From: Stramentimicrobium sp964433555
Lineage (GTDB): Bacteria; Atribacterota; Phoenicimicrobiia; Phoenicimicrobiales; Stramentimicrobiaceae
Length of the DNA stretch: 27,187 nucleotides
Assembly (NCBI GenBank): GCA_964433555.1
Contig: CAYSRG010000027.1
Location: 1 to 27,187, forward strand
Direction of reading: 5' to 3'
The notes under the pieces were generated by a model. The model had not been told where the DNA came from. It did no database searches and saw only the letters and a program-made list of their open reading frames with translations. Below, one piece after another: positions 8,631 through 17,631 of the stretch. How positions within the stretch are numbered: position 1 is the first letter of the stretch; every line of letters begins with the position of its first letter. The position numbers were made by a program, and so were the translations under genes.

Positions 8631-9385
8631 TCTGACCTTCCTCCATAAAGTTCGGTAATTTTGGATAAAAATTCTTGGGTTCTGGGATTTTGGGAATGGT
8701 GGAACATAGTATCAGGTTTACCCTCTTCTACAATTACACCATTTTCCATAAAAATAATGTCATTAGCTACTGATCGGGCAAATCCCATTTCATGAGAAAC
8801 CACCACCATGGTCATTCCACTTTCCGCAAGTTTAATCATTACATTTAAAACCTCTCCAATTAATTCGGGATCCAGGGCAGAGGTCGGTTCATCAAATAAG
8901 ATGAGTTTGGGATTCATTGCCAGGGCACGAGCAATAGAAACACGTTGCTGCTGTCCACCGGATAGTTCAGCAGGATAGGAATTTAGTTTGTCTGCCAATC
9001 CTACCAGATTCAATTTTTCTATACCAATATCAGTTGCCTTATCTTTTGGTATTTTTTTCACCACTGTTAATCCTAAGCGAACATTATCTAAAACGGTGAG
9101 GTGGGTAAAAAGATTGAAGTGTTGAAAGACCATACCAATAGAGGAACGGATTATATTAATATTCGTATCAGGATTGGTTATTTCAATTTCTTCTAACCAG
9201 ATACGACCTTTGTCAGGTGGAGTAAGTTTATTAATACAGGTCAGTAAAGTGCTTTTACCGGTACCGGAGGGGCCGATAATAACAGTAGTTTCTCCCTGGT
9301 TGACCTGAAATGAGATACCTTTTAAAACTGTTAACTTTCCATAACTTTTATGTAAATTTTCTACTTTTAGAATAACCTTAGGCAT
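8627..9385 (-). CDS. Amino-acid ABC importer ATPase (GlnQ/ArtP type)
   Basis: This cytoplasmic ATPase drives polar amino-acid uptake. Its 252 residues contain Walker A (GPSGTGKST), Q-loop (MVFQHFNLF), signature LSGGQQQRVSIARAL, Walker B LILFDEPTSALDPE and the switch histidine VVSHEMGFAR. HEMGFAR is characteristic of the GlnQ/HisP/ArtP group. It is tightly packed between the two permeases (1 nt gap upstream, 4-nt overlap downstream). Confidence 0.95.
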   Translation of the reverse strand: MPKVILKVENLHKSYGKLTVLKGISFQVNQGETTVIIGPSGTGKSTLLTCINKLTPPDKGRIWLEEIEITNPDTNINIIRSSIGMVFQHFNLFTHLTVLDNVRLGLTVVKKIPKDKATDIGIEKLNLVGLADKLNSYPAELSGGQQQRVSIARALAMNPKLILFDEPTSALDPELIGEVLNVMIKLAESGMTMVVVSHEMGFARSVANDIIFMENGVIVEEGKPDTMFHHSQNPRTQEFLSKITELYGGRSE

Positions 9386-9386
9386 G

Positions 9387-10091
9387 TTAAATCCTTTCCA
9401 AGACAGATTGATTTCTACTTTGTTTTATTTCATAACCGGGGATTTTGTATTTTTCTTCCAAAAACCTTAAGAGCTGGTTTCCACTAAAAACCAGGATAAA
9501 GTATATTAGAGCACAGACGGTATAAACCAGCAGAGCATTACCGAAGGTACGAGCAACAATATATCGACCCTGTCTTAAGAGCTCTGTTACTCCTACTGCA
9601 TAAGCTAAAGAACTATCTTTTAATACAACAGCATATTCATTAGACCAGGAAGGAATAGAAAGCCTTAAAGCTTGAGGTAATATTACATACCTTATTGACT
9701 GCAGTGTATTCATACCTAATGAACGAGCGGCTTTCATCTGTTCTTCTCCAATGGATCGAATTGCTCCTCTAAATATTTCAGATTGATAGGCAGCAGAGCG
9801 TAAACCCATAGCCAGGATAGAAGCCCCAAAGGCACTTATATTAATATGGAAGAATGAGGAACCAAAATAGAATAAGAATAATAAGACAAGGGCTGGAACA
9901 GCTCTGAAAAAACGTTCAAAGGGTAAAATAATTAACAATTGTAAGCCAGGAGGGCTATAAACACGCCCCAATGCTAAAATAATTCCCAGTATAAAACCCA
10001 ATGCTAAAAAATAAAAGGTTAGATTAATGGTAACCAGTGTTCCTGTCAATAGGGAGGGTATACCCTTCCAGATTATATATAATTGATCCAT
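9387..10091 (-). CDS. Amino-acid ABC importer permease, first gene of the operon
   Basis: This is the second HisM/ArtQ-type permease of the system, with motifs GLRSAAYQSEIFRGAIRSIGEEQ and the EAA loop AARSLGMNTLQSIRYVILPQ. I prefer ATG 10091 (MDQLYIIWKG, 234 residues) over an in-frame TTG at 10121. The AGGAG near 10105 falls inside the longer reading and upstream of the ATG, although the spacing is rather long. It is the first gene after the T-box leader, so the whole importer should be controlled by uncharged tRNA. Confidence 0.9.
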   Translation of the reverse strand: MDQLYIIWKGIPSLLTGTLVTINLTFYFLALGFILGIILALGRVYSPPGLQLLIILPFERFFRAVPALVLLFLFYFGSSFFHINISAFGASILAMGLRSAAYQSEIFRGAIRSIGEEQMKAARSLGMNTLQSIRYVILPQALRLSIPSWSNEYAVVLKDSSLAYAVGVTELLRQGRYIVARTFGNALLVYTVCALIYFILVFSGNQLLRFLEEKYKIPGYEIKQSRNQSVLERI

Positions 10092-10150
10092 GATAATGAC
10101 ATACTCCTGTAGTTTATACAATTCTAATTATATTTTATAACAAGCATGCA

Positions 10151-10211
10151 AAAATAAAAAATCTCGCTACCTCTTTTTGATATTGAATCTATCAAGAAAG
10201 AGGGGCGAGAT
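10151..10211 (-). terminator. T-box-controlled intrinsic terminator
   Basis: On the minus strand AUCUCGC (10205-10211) followed by CCUCUUU pairs with AAAGAGG and GCGAGAU (10161-10167), then comes a U-rich run (10151-10160). The 5' arm adjoins the T-box, which can instead pair with it as the antiterminator. This gives the alternative structure expected of a transcriptional T-box. Confidence 0.85.
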
Positions 10212-10395
10212 AATGCTCCCGTGGTGCCACCCTGATTGGAAAAACGAAGAATCTTTTTTCCCACTCATTGTAATTTTTAAAGGCAACCAACCTTTTTTAT
10301 TACCAATGGACTCTATTTGGATTAAAAGTAAATTAAGGTAATTACACCTGCTATACCTTTCTCTGAATACTCGACTCAACCTACTTTGCCATTGA
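10151..10395 (-). promoter_or_regulatory. T-box riboswitch leader, probably arginine-responsive
   Basis: On the minus strand the leader contains the invariant T-box AGGGTGGCACCACGGGAGC (10215-10233). Upstream is a stem I whose base pairs UCAAUGG (10389-10395) with CCAUUGG near 10303-10309. It carries an AGUA stretch and an AGAGA...GCAGGUG distal part typical of stem I. In the specifier loop the strand CAAAUAGAGU lies between the two helices. By position relative to the B. subtilis glyQS leader the specifier reads AGA (10312-10314, Arg), followed by a purine. T-boxes bind tRNA and let transcription continue when the tRNA is uncharged. The class is certain; the specifier is tentative. Confidence 0.88.
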
Positions 10396-10468
10396 TTTAG
10401 ATTTTATTTTTTTATTTAATTATTAAATGTGCGAATTTTTGTGAGTATAATATAAGTCTAATATAATA

Positions 10469-10497
10469 ATACTAATTAATAAATATTTTTTTGTCAA
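10469..10497 (-). promoter_or_regulatory. Promoter of the T-box leader and amino-acid importer
   Basis: A consensus TTGACA (10492-10497, minus strand) is followed after 17 nt by TAGTAT (10469-10474), with TATTAT just beyond as an alternative -10. It lies about 75 nt before stem I. Confidence 0.6.
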
Positions 10498-10528
10498 GAT
10501 AATAACTAGGATAAAGGAGGAGAGAAAG

Positions 10529-11401
10529 ATGAGAAAACCGATACAAAGAGTCGCAGCTATACACGATTTGTCTGGATTTGGAAGGGTTTCTTTATCAGTA
10601 GTAATTCCGATTCTTTCCACTATGGGTATACAGGTCTGTTCCTTACCTACAGCTGTGCTTTCTACTCATACCGGCGGTTTTAAGCACTATAAGTTTATTG
10701 ATCTCACTGCTTATATGGAAGGATATATTGCCCATTGGAAGGAGATTGGCATTGATTTTGATTGTATTTATAGTGGATTTTTAGGTTCAGTTAATCAGAT
10801 TGAAATTGTTTCTCATTTTATTGGCGATTTTGCCAGAAAAGACACCTTAGTAGTAGTTGATCCAGTTTTGGGTGATAGTGGTAAATTATATCCCTCCATG
10901 AATCAAGTTATGGTCAAGAAGATGCGAAAATACATTAGAAAAGCTGATTTAATAACACCCAATTATACGGAAGTACTTTTTCTGCTTGATGAACCTTATA
11001 TGGAAGATCCCAGTGATAATCAAATTAAATCATACCTCCAGCGTTTGGTGAATATGGGCCCGAGTATAGTAATTGTAACCAGCGTACCAGTGGGAAGCAG
11101 TAAAAATATTACCAATGTGATAGCTTTTAATAGAGATGATGGTCGTTTCTGGAAAGTGAAATGTGATTATATACCTGCCTATTTCCCAGGTACTGGAGAT
11201 GTCTTTACTAGTGTCTTAGTAGGGAGTTTAATGCAAGGAGATAGTTTGCCTATTGCTCTGGATCGTGCTGTTCAGTTTATTACTGCTGCTATCAGGGCAA
11301 GCTATGGTCATAATTATCCCCAAAGGGATGGTATTATATTAGAACGTGTTTTAGGTAATTTAAATCTACCGGTTATCGTAAGTAGTTATGAGTTGATTTA
11401 A
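10529..11401 (+). CDS. Pyridoxal/pyridoxamine kinase (PfkB/ThiD-type fold)
   Basis: This enzyme phosphorylates B6 vitamers with ATP for pyridoxal-phosphate salvage. In 290 residues one sees the N-terminal IHDLSGFGRVSLS, the vitamer-binding TAVLSTHTGGF, DPVLGDSG, LITPNYTEVLFLL, and the anion-hole and catalytic motif PGTGDVFTSVLVG with its conserved Asp near residue 225. These are the marks of the clostridial-type pyridoxamine kinase. A strong AAAGGAGGAGAG precedes ATG 10529. It is divergent from the T-box-controlled importer and not obviously part of an operon. A hydroxymethylpyrimidine kinase role is less likely given THTGGF. Confidence 0.85.
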   Translation: MRKPIQRVAAIHDLSGFGRVSLSVVIPILSTMGIQVCSLPTAVLSTHTGGFKHYKFIDLTAYMEGYIAHWKEIGIDFDCIYSGFLGSVNQIEIVSHFIGDFARKDTLVVVDPVLGDSGKLYPSMNQVMVKKMRKYIRKADLITPNYTEVLFLLDEPYMEDPSDNQIKSYLQRLVNMGPSIVIVTSVPVGSSKNITNVIAFNRDDGRFWKVKCDYIPAYFPGTGDVFTSVLVGSLMQGDSLPIALDRAVQFITAAIRASYGHNYPQRDGIILERVLGNLNLPVIVSSYELI

Positions 11402-11425
11402 AAGAGAAACAGTACTATAATTTTT

Positions 11426-12288
11426 GGTAATAGCTAAACTTAATTGCACTAAATTTGTTCTTTGACAATGGAAATCTGTTGATTCAGTAACCTCCTTAAC
11501 AGGATGACCAGGTTCTCATTACGGTGATTAAATCTCCATTCTACCTCTTTTAAGTAGAGAGGAAAATATGCCTGATTTATGCCTCGATACTGATACAGCC
11601 AATGTTTGGCAAAGGACCAGAATCCTTCAATACCATTGATATGATCCCGTCCTTTGGGAACACCTTTCTCTTTTAATACCACCACATAATTTCCCCGGAC
11701 AGGTAGGATGGTATAGGCAAACCTTATCATCGGTATAGTAGAGACTACCTGCTTTGGTGTATCTGTTAATGTAAGGCTGCATGGTCTCTTTGGCACGTGA
11801 TGTGATAGGAAAAGTAAGCACTTTACCGTTTCTCTGATATATGCCAAATACAACCCACTTGCCGGTTGCTCCCCAGCCACGCTTGCCAGGTTTTCTACCA
11901 CCAAACATGGTTTCATCCATTTCAATTTCACCAGAGAGAGGTTTAAGATCTTTAATAATATCCTGGTAAATCACCTCTCTTAGGTTACGAAACCATCTTA
12001 GTATAGTTGGCTGACTAGAAGGCACCTGAAATCTTAGACGATAAGTGAGGAACAGCAAGACAAAAATAATCCACTAATCTGCCTTTCTGCTAAGGTGAAA
12101 TGCGAGTCTTTTTCCAAACGTTCTCAGACATTTTTCTGGTCAGGCCACAGCTACTACATCTAATTTGACCGGTAGAAAGATGCCACCATTTTTTACTGCC
12201 GCAGCGAGGGCATGTTTTCATACTCTCTTTATACTGATTTATCAACAGTTTTTCAAGTTTCTAAGTGCAATTTTCTTTTACCATTACC
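11426..12288. mobile_element. Degenerate IS1595-family insertion sequence
   Basis: The element is about 863 bp with imperfect terminal inverted repeats. GGTAAT..AATTGCACT begins at 11426, and its reverse complement ends at 12288; about 18 of the outer 25 bases match. The interior is a broken transposase on the minus strand. The flanking 8-mers differ (TAATTTTT left, TAACAGAG right), so the target duplication is lost. The right end lies exactly where the replication-initiator homology begins, so the insertion or a later deletion removed that gene's N-terminus. Confidence 0.75.
11449..12221 (-). pseudogene. IS1595-family transposase, inactivated
   Basis: Reading from ATG 12221, a zinc ribbon (CPRC...CSSC) and the start of the family are in frame until TAG at 12090-12092. 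After a frameshift the next part includes QPTILRWFRNLREVIYQD and the catalytic region EIEMDETMFGGRKPGKRG. After a second shift near 11740 come HINGIEGFWSFAKHWLYQYRGI and LKEVEWRFNHRNEN, the C-terminal DDE-side motifs (HxNxIEgfWs). At least one stop and two frameshifts separate pieces that would otherwise make one ISXO2/IS1595-type DDE transposase. No functional copy is in the window. Confidence 0.85.
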
Positions 12289-13636
12289 TAACAGAGTACA
12301 AAGATATTATTGAAAGAGATGGCAAAAAATTACAGATTATCTGGAAAGTAACATCCAATTCAGAATACGGTTATCCGGGTTTGTTTGACAGGGAAGTCCA
12401 TAAGGTAATCGAGCAGATTATTACACAGCTATTAAAAGAAAAGGGTAAAATAGAAAATCCTATTCCTTTAGGATCTCTTTATAATATCTGCAAAAAAATG
12501 GGCATCAATAATTATGGAAGACACCAGTACAGGAAGATCAAAGAAGCCTTCAGGAGAATAAAAACAACATCCATAGAAACAAAGGGAACTTTCTATAGTA
12601 AAGATAAAAAACAGTGGCTGGAAGATATATTAATTTGTATGAACGCGTTGTTTTTAAAGGTGAAAAAATAAACGAAAAGGATATTGCAGATGATAATTAT
12701 CTTTACCTGGGCAGCTGGTATCTACAGAATTTAAATTCCTTTTATGTTAAACCTATTGATTATAAATATTTAATGAGCCTTGAAAGCAAGATTGCTTCCA
12801 GGTTATATGAAATATTAGGCGTTAAATTTTATGGTTTGAGAAATAAAAGAGGAGCTTTTATCTGTTACCGCTATTCAAAACTGTGTAAATTGTTTCCGGT
12901 TACAAAACAAAAATATTTTTCACTTGCAAAACAGCAGCTGGATCCGGGAAATGAAGAATTAAAAAATACCGGTTTTATTTCACAATTCAAATGGAGTGAA
13001 AACGGGAAGAAAGACTGGCTTATTTACTACTGGCCCGGAGAAAGAGCTAAAAAAGAGATGAAAGACAACAGAGTAAAAAAGCTTGATTTTAACGATAATA
13101 ATTATTTAAATGGATCAGATATTTCTGATGAAGAGGTTGATATTAAAAAACAAACCGAATCAGATCATGATAATAATTTAATTAATAAATTAATTGATTT
13201 AAATGTATCTAAAATCACAGCTTCCAGGCTGGTTAAAAAATATAACAACGAAACTATTAAAGACTGGGTCAGGGCGATTGATTTTACAAATGCAGAAAAC
13301 AAGGCAGCATACCTTGTAAAAGCAGTCAAAGAAAATTGGTACTTGCCGGAGGAATATTTAAGAGAAAAAGAACAAAACACAGCAAAAAAAGAACAGGATA
13401 AAATTGATAGCCTCCAGAGGAAAGAGCAGGAGAAGAAGAACAAAAAATTGAAGGAAGAAAAGCAGAAACTGGACCAGATATATCATTCCCTTGACCCGGA
13501 TAAACAAAAAGAGATTGATCAGGAAGCGGAAAACAAGTTAGACGATTTTTGGAAAGCCCAGCTGAACAAACAAAGATCCAAAGGCAAATTATCTAAGATA
13601 TTACAGGCCGCTTTGGATGAAAAGAGAAATAATTAA
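12289..13636 (+). pseudogene. Plasmid-type replication initiator (RPA-like), N-truncated and frameshifted
   Basis: Two overlapping frames together read as one replication-initiator protein. The first (to 12671) gives IIWKVTSNSEYGYPGLFDREV, GSLYNICKKMGI and FRRIKTTSIETKGTFYSKDKKQW. The second (open from 12608) continues NLYERVVFKGEKINEKDIADDNYLYLG.., YVKPIDYKYLMSLESKIASRLYEILGVKFYG, then an acidic linker, a domain LIDLNVSKITASRLVKKY..AAYLVKAVKENWYLPEEY, and a long charged coiled coil. The shift lies between 12608 and about 12640 and equals a one-base loss. The 5' end is cut by the insertion sequence. The match is to the replication initiator protein A style of plasmids and integrated elements, by pattern only. 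The C-terminal half could still be translated. Confidence 0.7.
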
Positions 13637-13680
13637 AAAAATAAACAAAAAATAAATAATAAGAGGACTATATAAATTAA

Positions 13681-13714
13681 GGGAGTGTAATTTTTAGTAA
13701 TACACTCCCTTTTT
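13681..13714 (+). terminator. Intrinsic terminator before the potassium cassette
   Basis: Perfect 9-bp arms GGGAGTGTA (13681-13689) and TACACTCCC (13701-13709) with an 11-nt loop are followed by TTTTT. It closes transcription from the replication-initiator remnant. The stem is the same as that of the terminator after trkH at 17632. Confidence 0.88.
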
Positions 13715-13792
13715 GTGAAACTATGTTAATATAATTTTATCCTGTTTCAAAGAAAATTATTATTGATAATATTTTACCAAAGGAGCCACGGA

Positions 13793-15256
13793 TTGTTTCA
13801 AAGAATAGATAAAGAAATATTCCCGAATTTAATAATTACCATTTTATTTAATATATCAGCCACTCTTTTATCCCTTTTTTTTCAGCATTCAGGTTTTAAA
13901 GAAGTAAATTTTGTAGTTATATATATATTGTCTGTCCTGTTAACTTCACGTTACACAAAAGGATATGTATATGGAATTGTAGCATCAATCATTGCAATGT
14001 TTTCCTTTAATTTCTTTTTTACTGAACCAGTTTATACCTTTACTGTAGATGATCCTGCTTATATATTTACTTTTATTTTGATATTGATTGCAGCAATCTT
14101 TACTAGTGCCCTGACAAGTAAATTGATCTATTCCAAGGAACTGGCCAGCAAGCGTGAGAAGCAGGCACAGACTTTATATCAGATAACCAGCTCTCTGGCA
14201 AAGCCTGGCGGGATCATGGAAGTTGCCAAAGTTTCAGTACGTTGTCTAATTAATCTATTACAATGTAATGTAATCTTTATTTTAATAGACAATAAAAATA
14301 ATTTAATACAGGAGATATCTACTGCAAATTCAGGCTATGGCATTGTTGCCAAAGATATTAACCGTAATGATATAAAAATCATAACATCAAAATATTATAC
14401 CTTTCCTATAACTGTTCGGGACAAACAGGTAGGATATGTTTGTTTGCCCAAAGAAATAGAGAGTATTAATCAAGAAAGCCGTTTTCTCCTGGATTCTGTA
14501 ATTATGCAAATAAGTATTGCCATGCAGCGTGAAATTCTTACCTCTGAAAAAGAGGCTGCCAAAGCAGAAATAGAACGTGAACGGTTTAAGAGTAACCTCC
14601 TCAGGGCAATCTCTCATGACCTGCGGACTCCGTTAACCGGAATAACAGGATCAGCAGAGATGCTTCTGCAAAACCTGAAGGATGAGGAGAATACGAAACT
14701 TGTACAGGGTATCTATGAAGATTCCAATTGGCTTATCCGTTTGATTGAAAATATTTTAAGTTTGACCCGAATCCAGGAAGGCCGTTTATCGATTAATATT
14801 CAGCCTGAATTGGTAGAAGAAATTGTAGCAGAGGCAGTTGACCGGACTTTGAAATATGCTCCTGATCATAAAATAACAATATCCATTCCTGATGAAGTCT
14901 TATTTGTTCCCATGGACGGGAAACTGATTATACAGGTTCTGATTAACTTAATAGATAATGCGATTAAACATACATCGCCATCTGATGAAATAAAAGTATC
15001 GGTTAGGTTGGAAGATAATAAGGCCTGGTTTGAAGTGAGCGATAATGGTACCGGTATTAATCCTGAAGATTTACCAAGGCTTTTTGATATGTTTTTTATA
15101 GCCCCCGGTTCTCATACTGATTCAAAGCCCGGGATTGGCTTGGGACTGGCAATCTGTAAGGCAATTGTAAACTACCATGGAGGTGAAATTATGGCAGAAA
15201 AAAACGAATCCAATGGAGCTACATTCCGCTTTTATCTAAGTGTTAAGGAGAGGTAA
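13793..15256 (+). CDS. KdpD-like sensor histidine kinase lacking the N-terminal KdpD/Usp domains
   Basis: Domains in order: a DUF4118-type membrane segment of about four helices (residues 12-115), a weak GAF-like region (about 125-250), HisKA with AISHDLRTPLTG (phospho-His near residue 265), and HATPase with N box NLIDNAIKHT, G1 DNGTGI and G2 GIGLGLAI. KdpD proteins are usually near 900 residues and carry an N-terminal KdpD plus Usp region; here only the membrane and kinase parts exist (488 residues). TTG 13793 is preferred because AAAGGAG ends 7 nt before it; an in-frame TTG at 13763 lacks such a site. It is followed within 1 nt by the response-regulator gene. It probably senses K+ limitation or turgor and phosphorylates that regulator. 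Confidence 0.88.
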   Translation: MFQRIDKEIFPNLIITILFNISATLLSLFFQHSGFKEVNFVVIYILSVLLTSRYTKGYVYGIVASIIAMFSFNFFFTEPVYTFTVDDPAYIFTFILILIAAIFTSALTSKLIYSKELASKREKQAQTLYQITSSLAKPGGIMEVAKVSVRCLINLLQCNVIFILIDNKNNLIQEISTANSGYGIVAKDINRNDIKIITSKYYTFPITVRDKQVGYVCLPKEIESINQESRFLLDSVIMQISIAMQREILTSEKEAAKAEIERERFKSNLLRAISHDLRTPLTGITGSAEMLLQNLKDEENTKLVQGIYEDSNWLIRLIENILSLTRIQEGRLSINIQPELVEEIVAEAVDRTLKYAPDHKITISIPDEVLFVPMDGKLIIQVLINLIDNAIKHTSPSDEIKVSVRLEDNKAWFEVSDNGTGINPEDLPRLFDMFFIAPGSHTDSKPGIGLGLAICKAIVNYHGGEIMAEKNESNGATFRFYLSVKER

Positions 15257-15257
15257 A

Positions 15258-15950
15258 ATGGCACCATTATTTTTAATTGTAGAGGATGATAAGCAAATCC
15301 GCAAATTCATCAATTTTTCACTTAAAACACAGGAATATGATTGCCTTGAAGCAGAAACAGGCAAAGAGGCAATGAATGTAATATCTACCCAGCAAAACCT
15401 CATGGCAATCATTCTGGATTTGGGGTTACCGGATATGGACGGGATTGATATTATTAACAAGGTGCGGGAATTTTCTAATATTCCCATCATTGTGGTATCT
15501 GCCCGCGACCAGGATAACGAAAAAGTAGAGGCTCTGGATGCAGGGGCCGATGATTATCTTACCAAACCGTTTAGTATTAAAGAACTTCTGGCAAGAATGC
15601 GGGTTATTTTGCGTCACAGCAATAACAACAAGAAAGAAGAAATACCTGTAGTTTATAGAATTGGCGATTTAGAGATTGATCAGGAAAAACATAAAGTAAC
15701 ACTGGAAGGTAATGACATACATTTTACCCCGATGGAATACAAAGTATTGACTTTGTTGATTAGAAATTCAGGGAAAGTGCTGACACATAAATATCTGTTA
15801 AAGGAAGTTTGGGGCAATTATCTGGAAAGCGATGTCCAGTCCCTGCGTGTCTTTATGGCCAATATAAGGAGAAAACTGGAAAAAAATCCGGCAAAACCCA
15901 GATATATTTTTACTGAAGTCGGCATAGGCTACAGGCTTGCTGATGAATGA
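15258..15950 (+). CDS. KdpE-like OmpR-family response regulator
   Basis: The 230-residue protein has a receiver domain (acidic pair VEDD near residues 8-11, phospho-Asp near 54 in ILDLGLPDMDGI, conserved Lys in TKPFS) and a winged-helix DNA-binding domain with FTPMEYKVLTLLIRNSGKVLTHKYLL and YIFTEVGIGYRL. It is the cognate partner of the kinase just upstream: the kinase stop ends at 15256, and AAGGAGAGG precedes ATG 15258. The likely target is the trkH promoter 3' of it, where a direct repeat of the spacing usual for OmpR-type dimers is found. No kdpFABC genes are in the window. Confidence 0.9.
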   Translation: MAPLFLIVEDDKQIRKFINFSLKTQEYDCLEAETGKEAMNVISTQQNLMAIILDLGLPDMDGIDIINKVREFSNIPIIVVSARDQDNEKVEALDAGADDYLTKPFSIKELLARMRVILRHSNNNKKEEIPVVYRIGDLEIDQEKHKVTLEGNDIHFTPMEYKVLTLLIRNSGKVLTHKYLLKEVWGNYLESDVQSLRVFMANIRRKLEKNPAKPRYIFTEVGIGYRLADE

Positions 15951-15990
15951 TAATAGGATAATTGAATAAAACAGGCTTTCATTTTAAATA

Positions 15991-16057
15991 TCTTAATAAA
16001 ATCTTTATGCTTATCAGATAAATCTTAATACCTTCTTTATATAATCCTCGATATAAT
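15991..16057 (+). promoter_or_regulatory. trkH promoter with a direct repeat, candidate response-regulator site
   Basis: Two 18-bp units, TCTTAATA-AAA-TCTTTAT (15991-16008) and TCTTAATA-CCT-TCTTTAT (16023-16040), are 32 bp apart start to start, about three helical turns. Two TATAAT boxes follow (16040-16045 and 16052-16057). With the second as -10, the downstream repeat covers the -35 position, the arrangement of a site where an activator replaces a poor -35. Confidence 0.6.
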
Positions 16058-16114
16058 AGCTGCGGTGAGAAAAATAAAGATTATCGATTAATATCGAGGT
16101 GTTTTCCCTTACAA

Positions 16115-17560
16115 ATGAAGTTTAAGGTTGTCGGGAATATGCTGGGAAAATTATTGATGTATCTCAGTACATTAATGATTTTTCCACTGCTTTCTGCTTA
16201 TTATTATAGTGAAAATCTTGCTTTTAAAGCATTTATATGGTCTATCGTTATTACTTTTTTAGTCGGATTTGTTTTGCATAAAATATGTCCGTTTAAAAAT
16301 TCAATCGGCAACAAGGAAAGCTATCTTATAGCCACACTCGGTTGGGTAATTGTTTCCGGGTTCAGCGCCTTACCTTTTCTTTTTACCAGAACAATACCAG
16401 GTTTTCTCAATGCCTATTTCGAGAGTATGTCTGGCTATACTGCAACCGGGGCAACAATCTTAACTGATATAGAATCCAATCCTCTTTCTGTCCTGCTCTG
16501 GCGTAATGAAATCCAGTGGATCGGCGGAATGGGAATCATCCTGCTGGTAGTTGCCTTATTACCTTTACTTGGCGTAAGCGGAATGAGACTGGTCAGATCT
16601 GAATTCCCGGGATTTGAGATTGATAAGATAAAACCGAGAATTGTGGAAACAGCCAAGACCATCTGGTTAATCTATATCTTTATCACTATTGGCGAGATTG
16701 TCTGTCTGTATGGATTCGGCATGCCATTATTTGATGCAGTAATTAATACATTCGGTACTGTTCCAACAGGTGGTTTTAATCATAGAAATATCAGCATTGC
16801 CTATTATGATAATGTCATATTTGAAATTGTCATTATGATATTTATGTTTATTTCAGCAATAAATTTCAGCCTGCATTACAAATTTTTCCATGGCAATAAA
16901 AAGATATATGCCAAAGATCAGGAATTTGTATTTTTTACCTCTATCGTCTTAATCTCGATTCTATTGGTAACTTTACAGCTAAGGTTCTCAATTTATGATT
17001 CCATTCTTAATGCCTTAAGATATGCTTCATTTCAGGTTATTTCGATTGTAACCACAACCGGTTTTGTTAACACTGATTATGGTCAATGGCCTCACTCTTC
17101 CCAGCTGATTCTGGTCTTGTTGATGTTCTTAGGCGGATGTGTCGGCTCTACTGCCGGGGCCATAAAGAGTGTCAGAATGCTATTACTTTTCAAACAGCTA
17201 AAACAGAGCTTTGATAAATTGTTACACCCAAATGCCATTGTCCCGATCCGGCTGGGAGGAAGGGTTGTCTCTGATGATATTATGCAAAGCATAAGATCTT
17301 TCTTCCTTTTGTATGTATTTATTTTTATTATCGGAGTTCTCATTATTACTGCTACAGGACTGGATATTACCAGTGCCATAGGTGCAGTGGCTGCAACACT
17401 GGGCGGGGTAGGCCCTGGCTTGGGCCTGGTAGGGCCAGCTCAGAATTATGCTGCAATCTCTGCAATCGGGAAAGTAACTTTAATTATCTGTATGCTCCTG
17501 GGGCGTCTGGAAATCTATACTGTTCTTGTATTGCTTGTTCCTGAATTCTGGAAAAAATAA
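16115..17560 (+). CDS. trkH: TrkH/KtrB-family potassium uptake channel subunit
   Basis: This is a membrane subunit for K+ uptake, 481 residues, built of four M1-P-M2 repeats. The four pore-loop filter sequences can be seen: SGYTATGATIL (about residue 109), GTVPTGGFN (about 216), VTTTGFVN (about 312) and ATLGGVGPGLG (about 430), each with the conserved filter Gly. No gene for the cytoplasmic nucleotide-binding partner TrkA/KtrA is in the window, so it must work with a distant one. Upstream lie the KdpD/KdpE-like genes, an unusual pairing since KdpDE normally control the KdpFABC pump. The ribosome-binding site GAGGTG is about 13 nt from ATG. Confidence 0.93.
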   Translation: MKFKVVGNMLGKLLMYLSTLMIFPLLSAYYYSENLAFKAFIWSIVITFLVGFVLHKICPFKNSIGNKESYLIATLGWVIVSGFSALPFLFTRTIPGFLNAYFESMSGYTATGATILTDIESNPLSVLLWRNEIQWIGGMGIILLVVALLPLLGVSGMRLVRSEFPGFEIDKIKPRIVETAKTIWLIYIFITIGEIVCLYGFGMPLFDAVINTFGTVPTGGFNHRNISIAYYDNVIFEIVIMIFMFISAINFSLHYKFFHGNKKIYAKDQEFVFFTSIVLISILLVTLQLRFSIYDSILNALRYASFQVISIVTTTGFVNTDYGQWPHSSQLILVLLMFLGGCVGSTAGAIKSVRMLLLFKQLKQSFDKLLHPNAIVPIRLGGRVVSDDIMQSIRSFFLLYVFIFIIGVLIITATGLDITSAIGAVAATLGGVGPGLGLVGPAQNYAAISAIGKVTLIICMLLGRLEIYTVLVLLVPEFWKK

Positions 17561-17631
17561 ATCCGCTTTTCAGATTATTTATATTTTTTCTACCATTTAC
17601 CAGTCTAAAGTGTTATAATATTACCGTTTGC

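Noticed and set aside
12165..12288. N-terminal 41 codons of the first initiator frame
   Set aside because: These codons lie inside the insertion sequence, antisense to its zinc ribbon, so they are not original initiator sequence.
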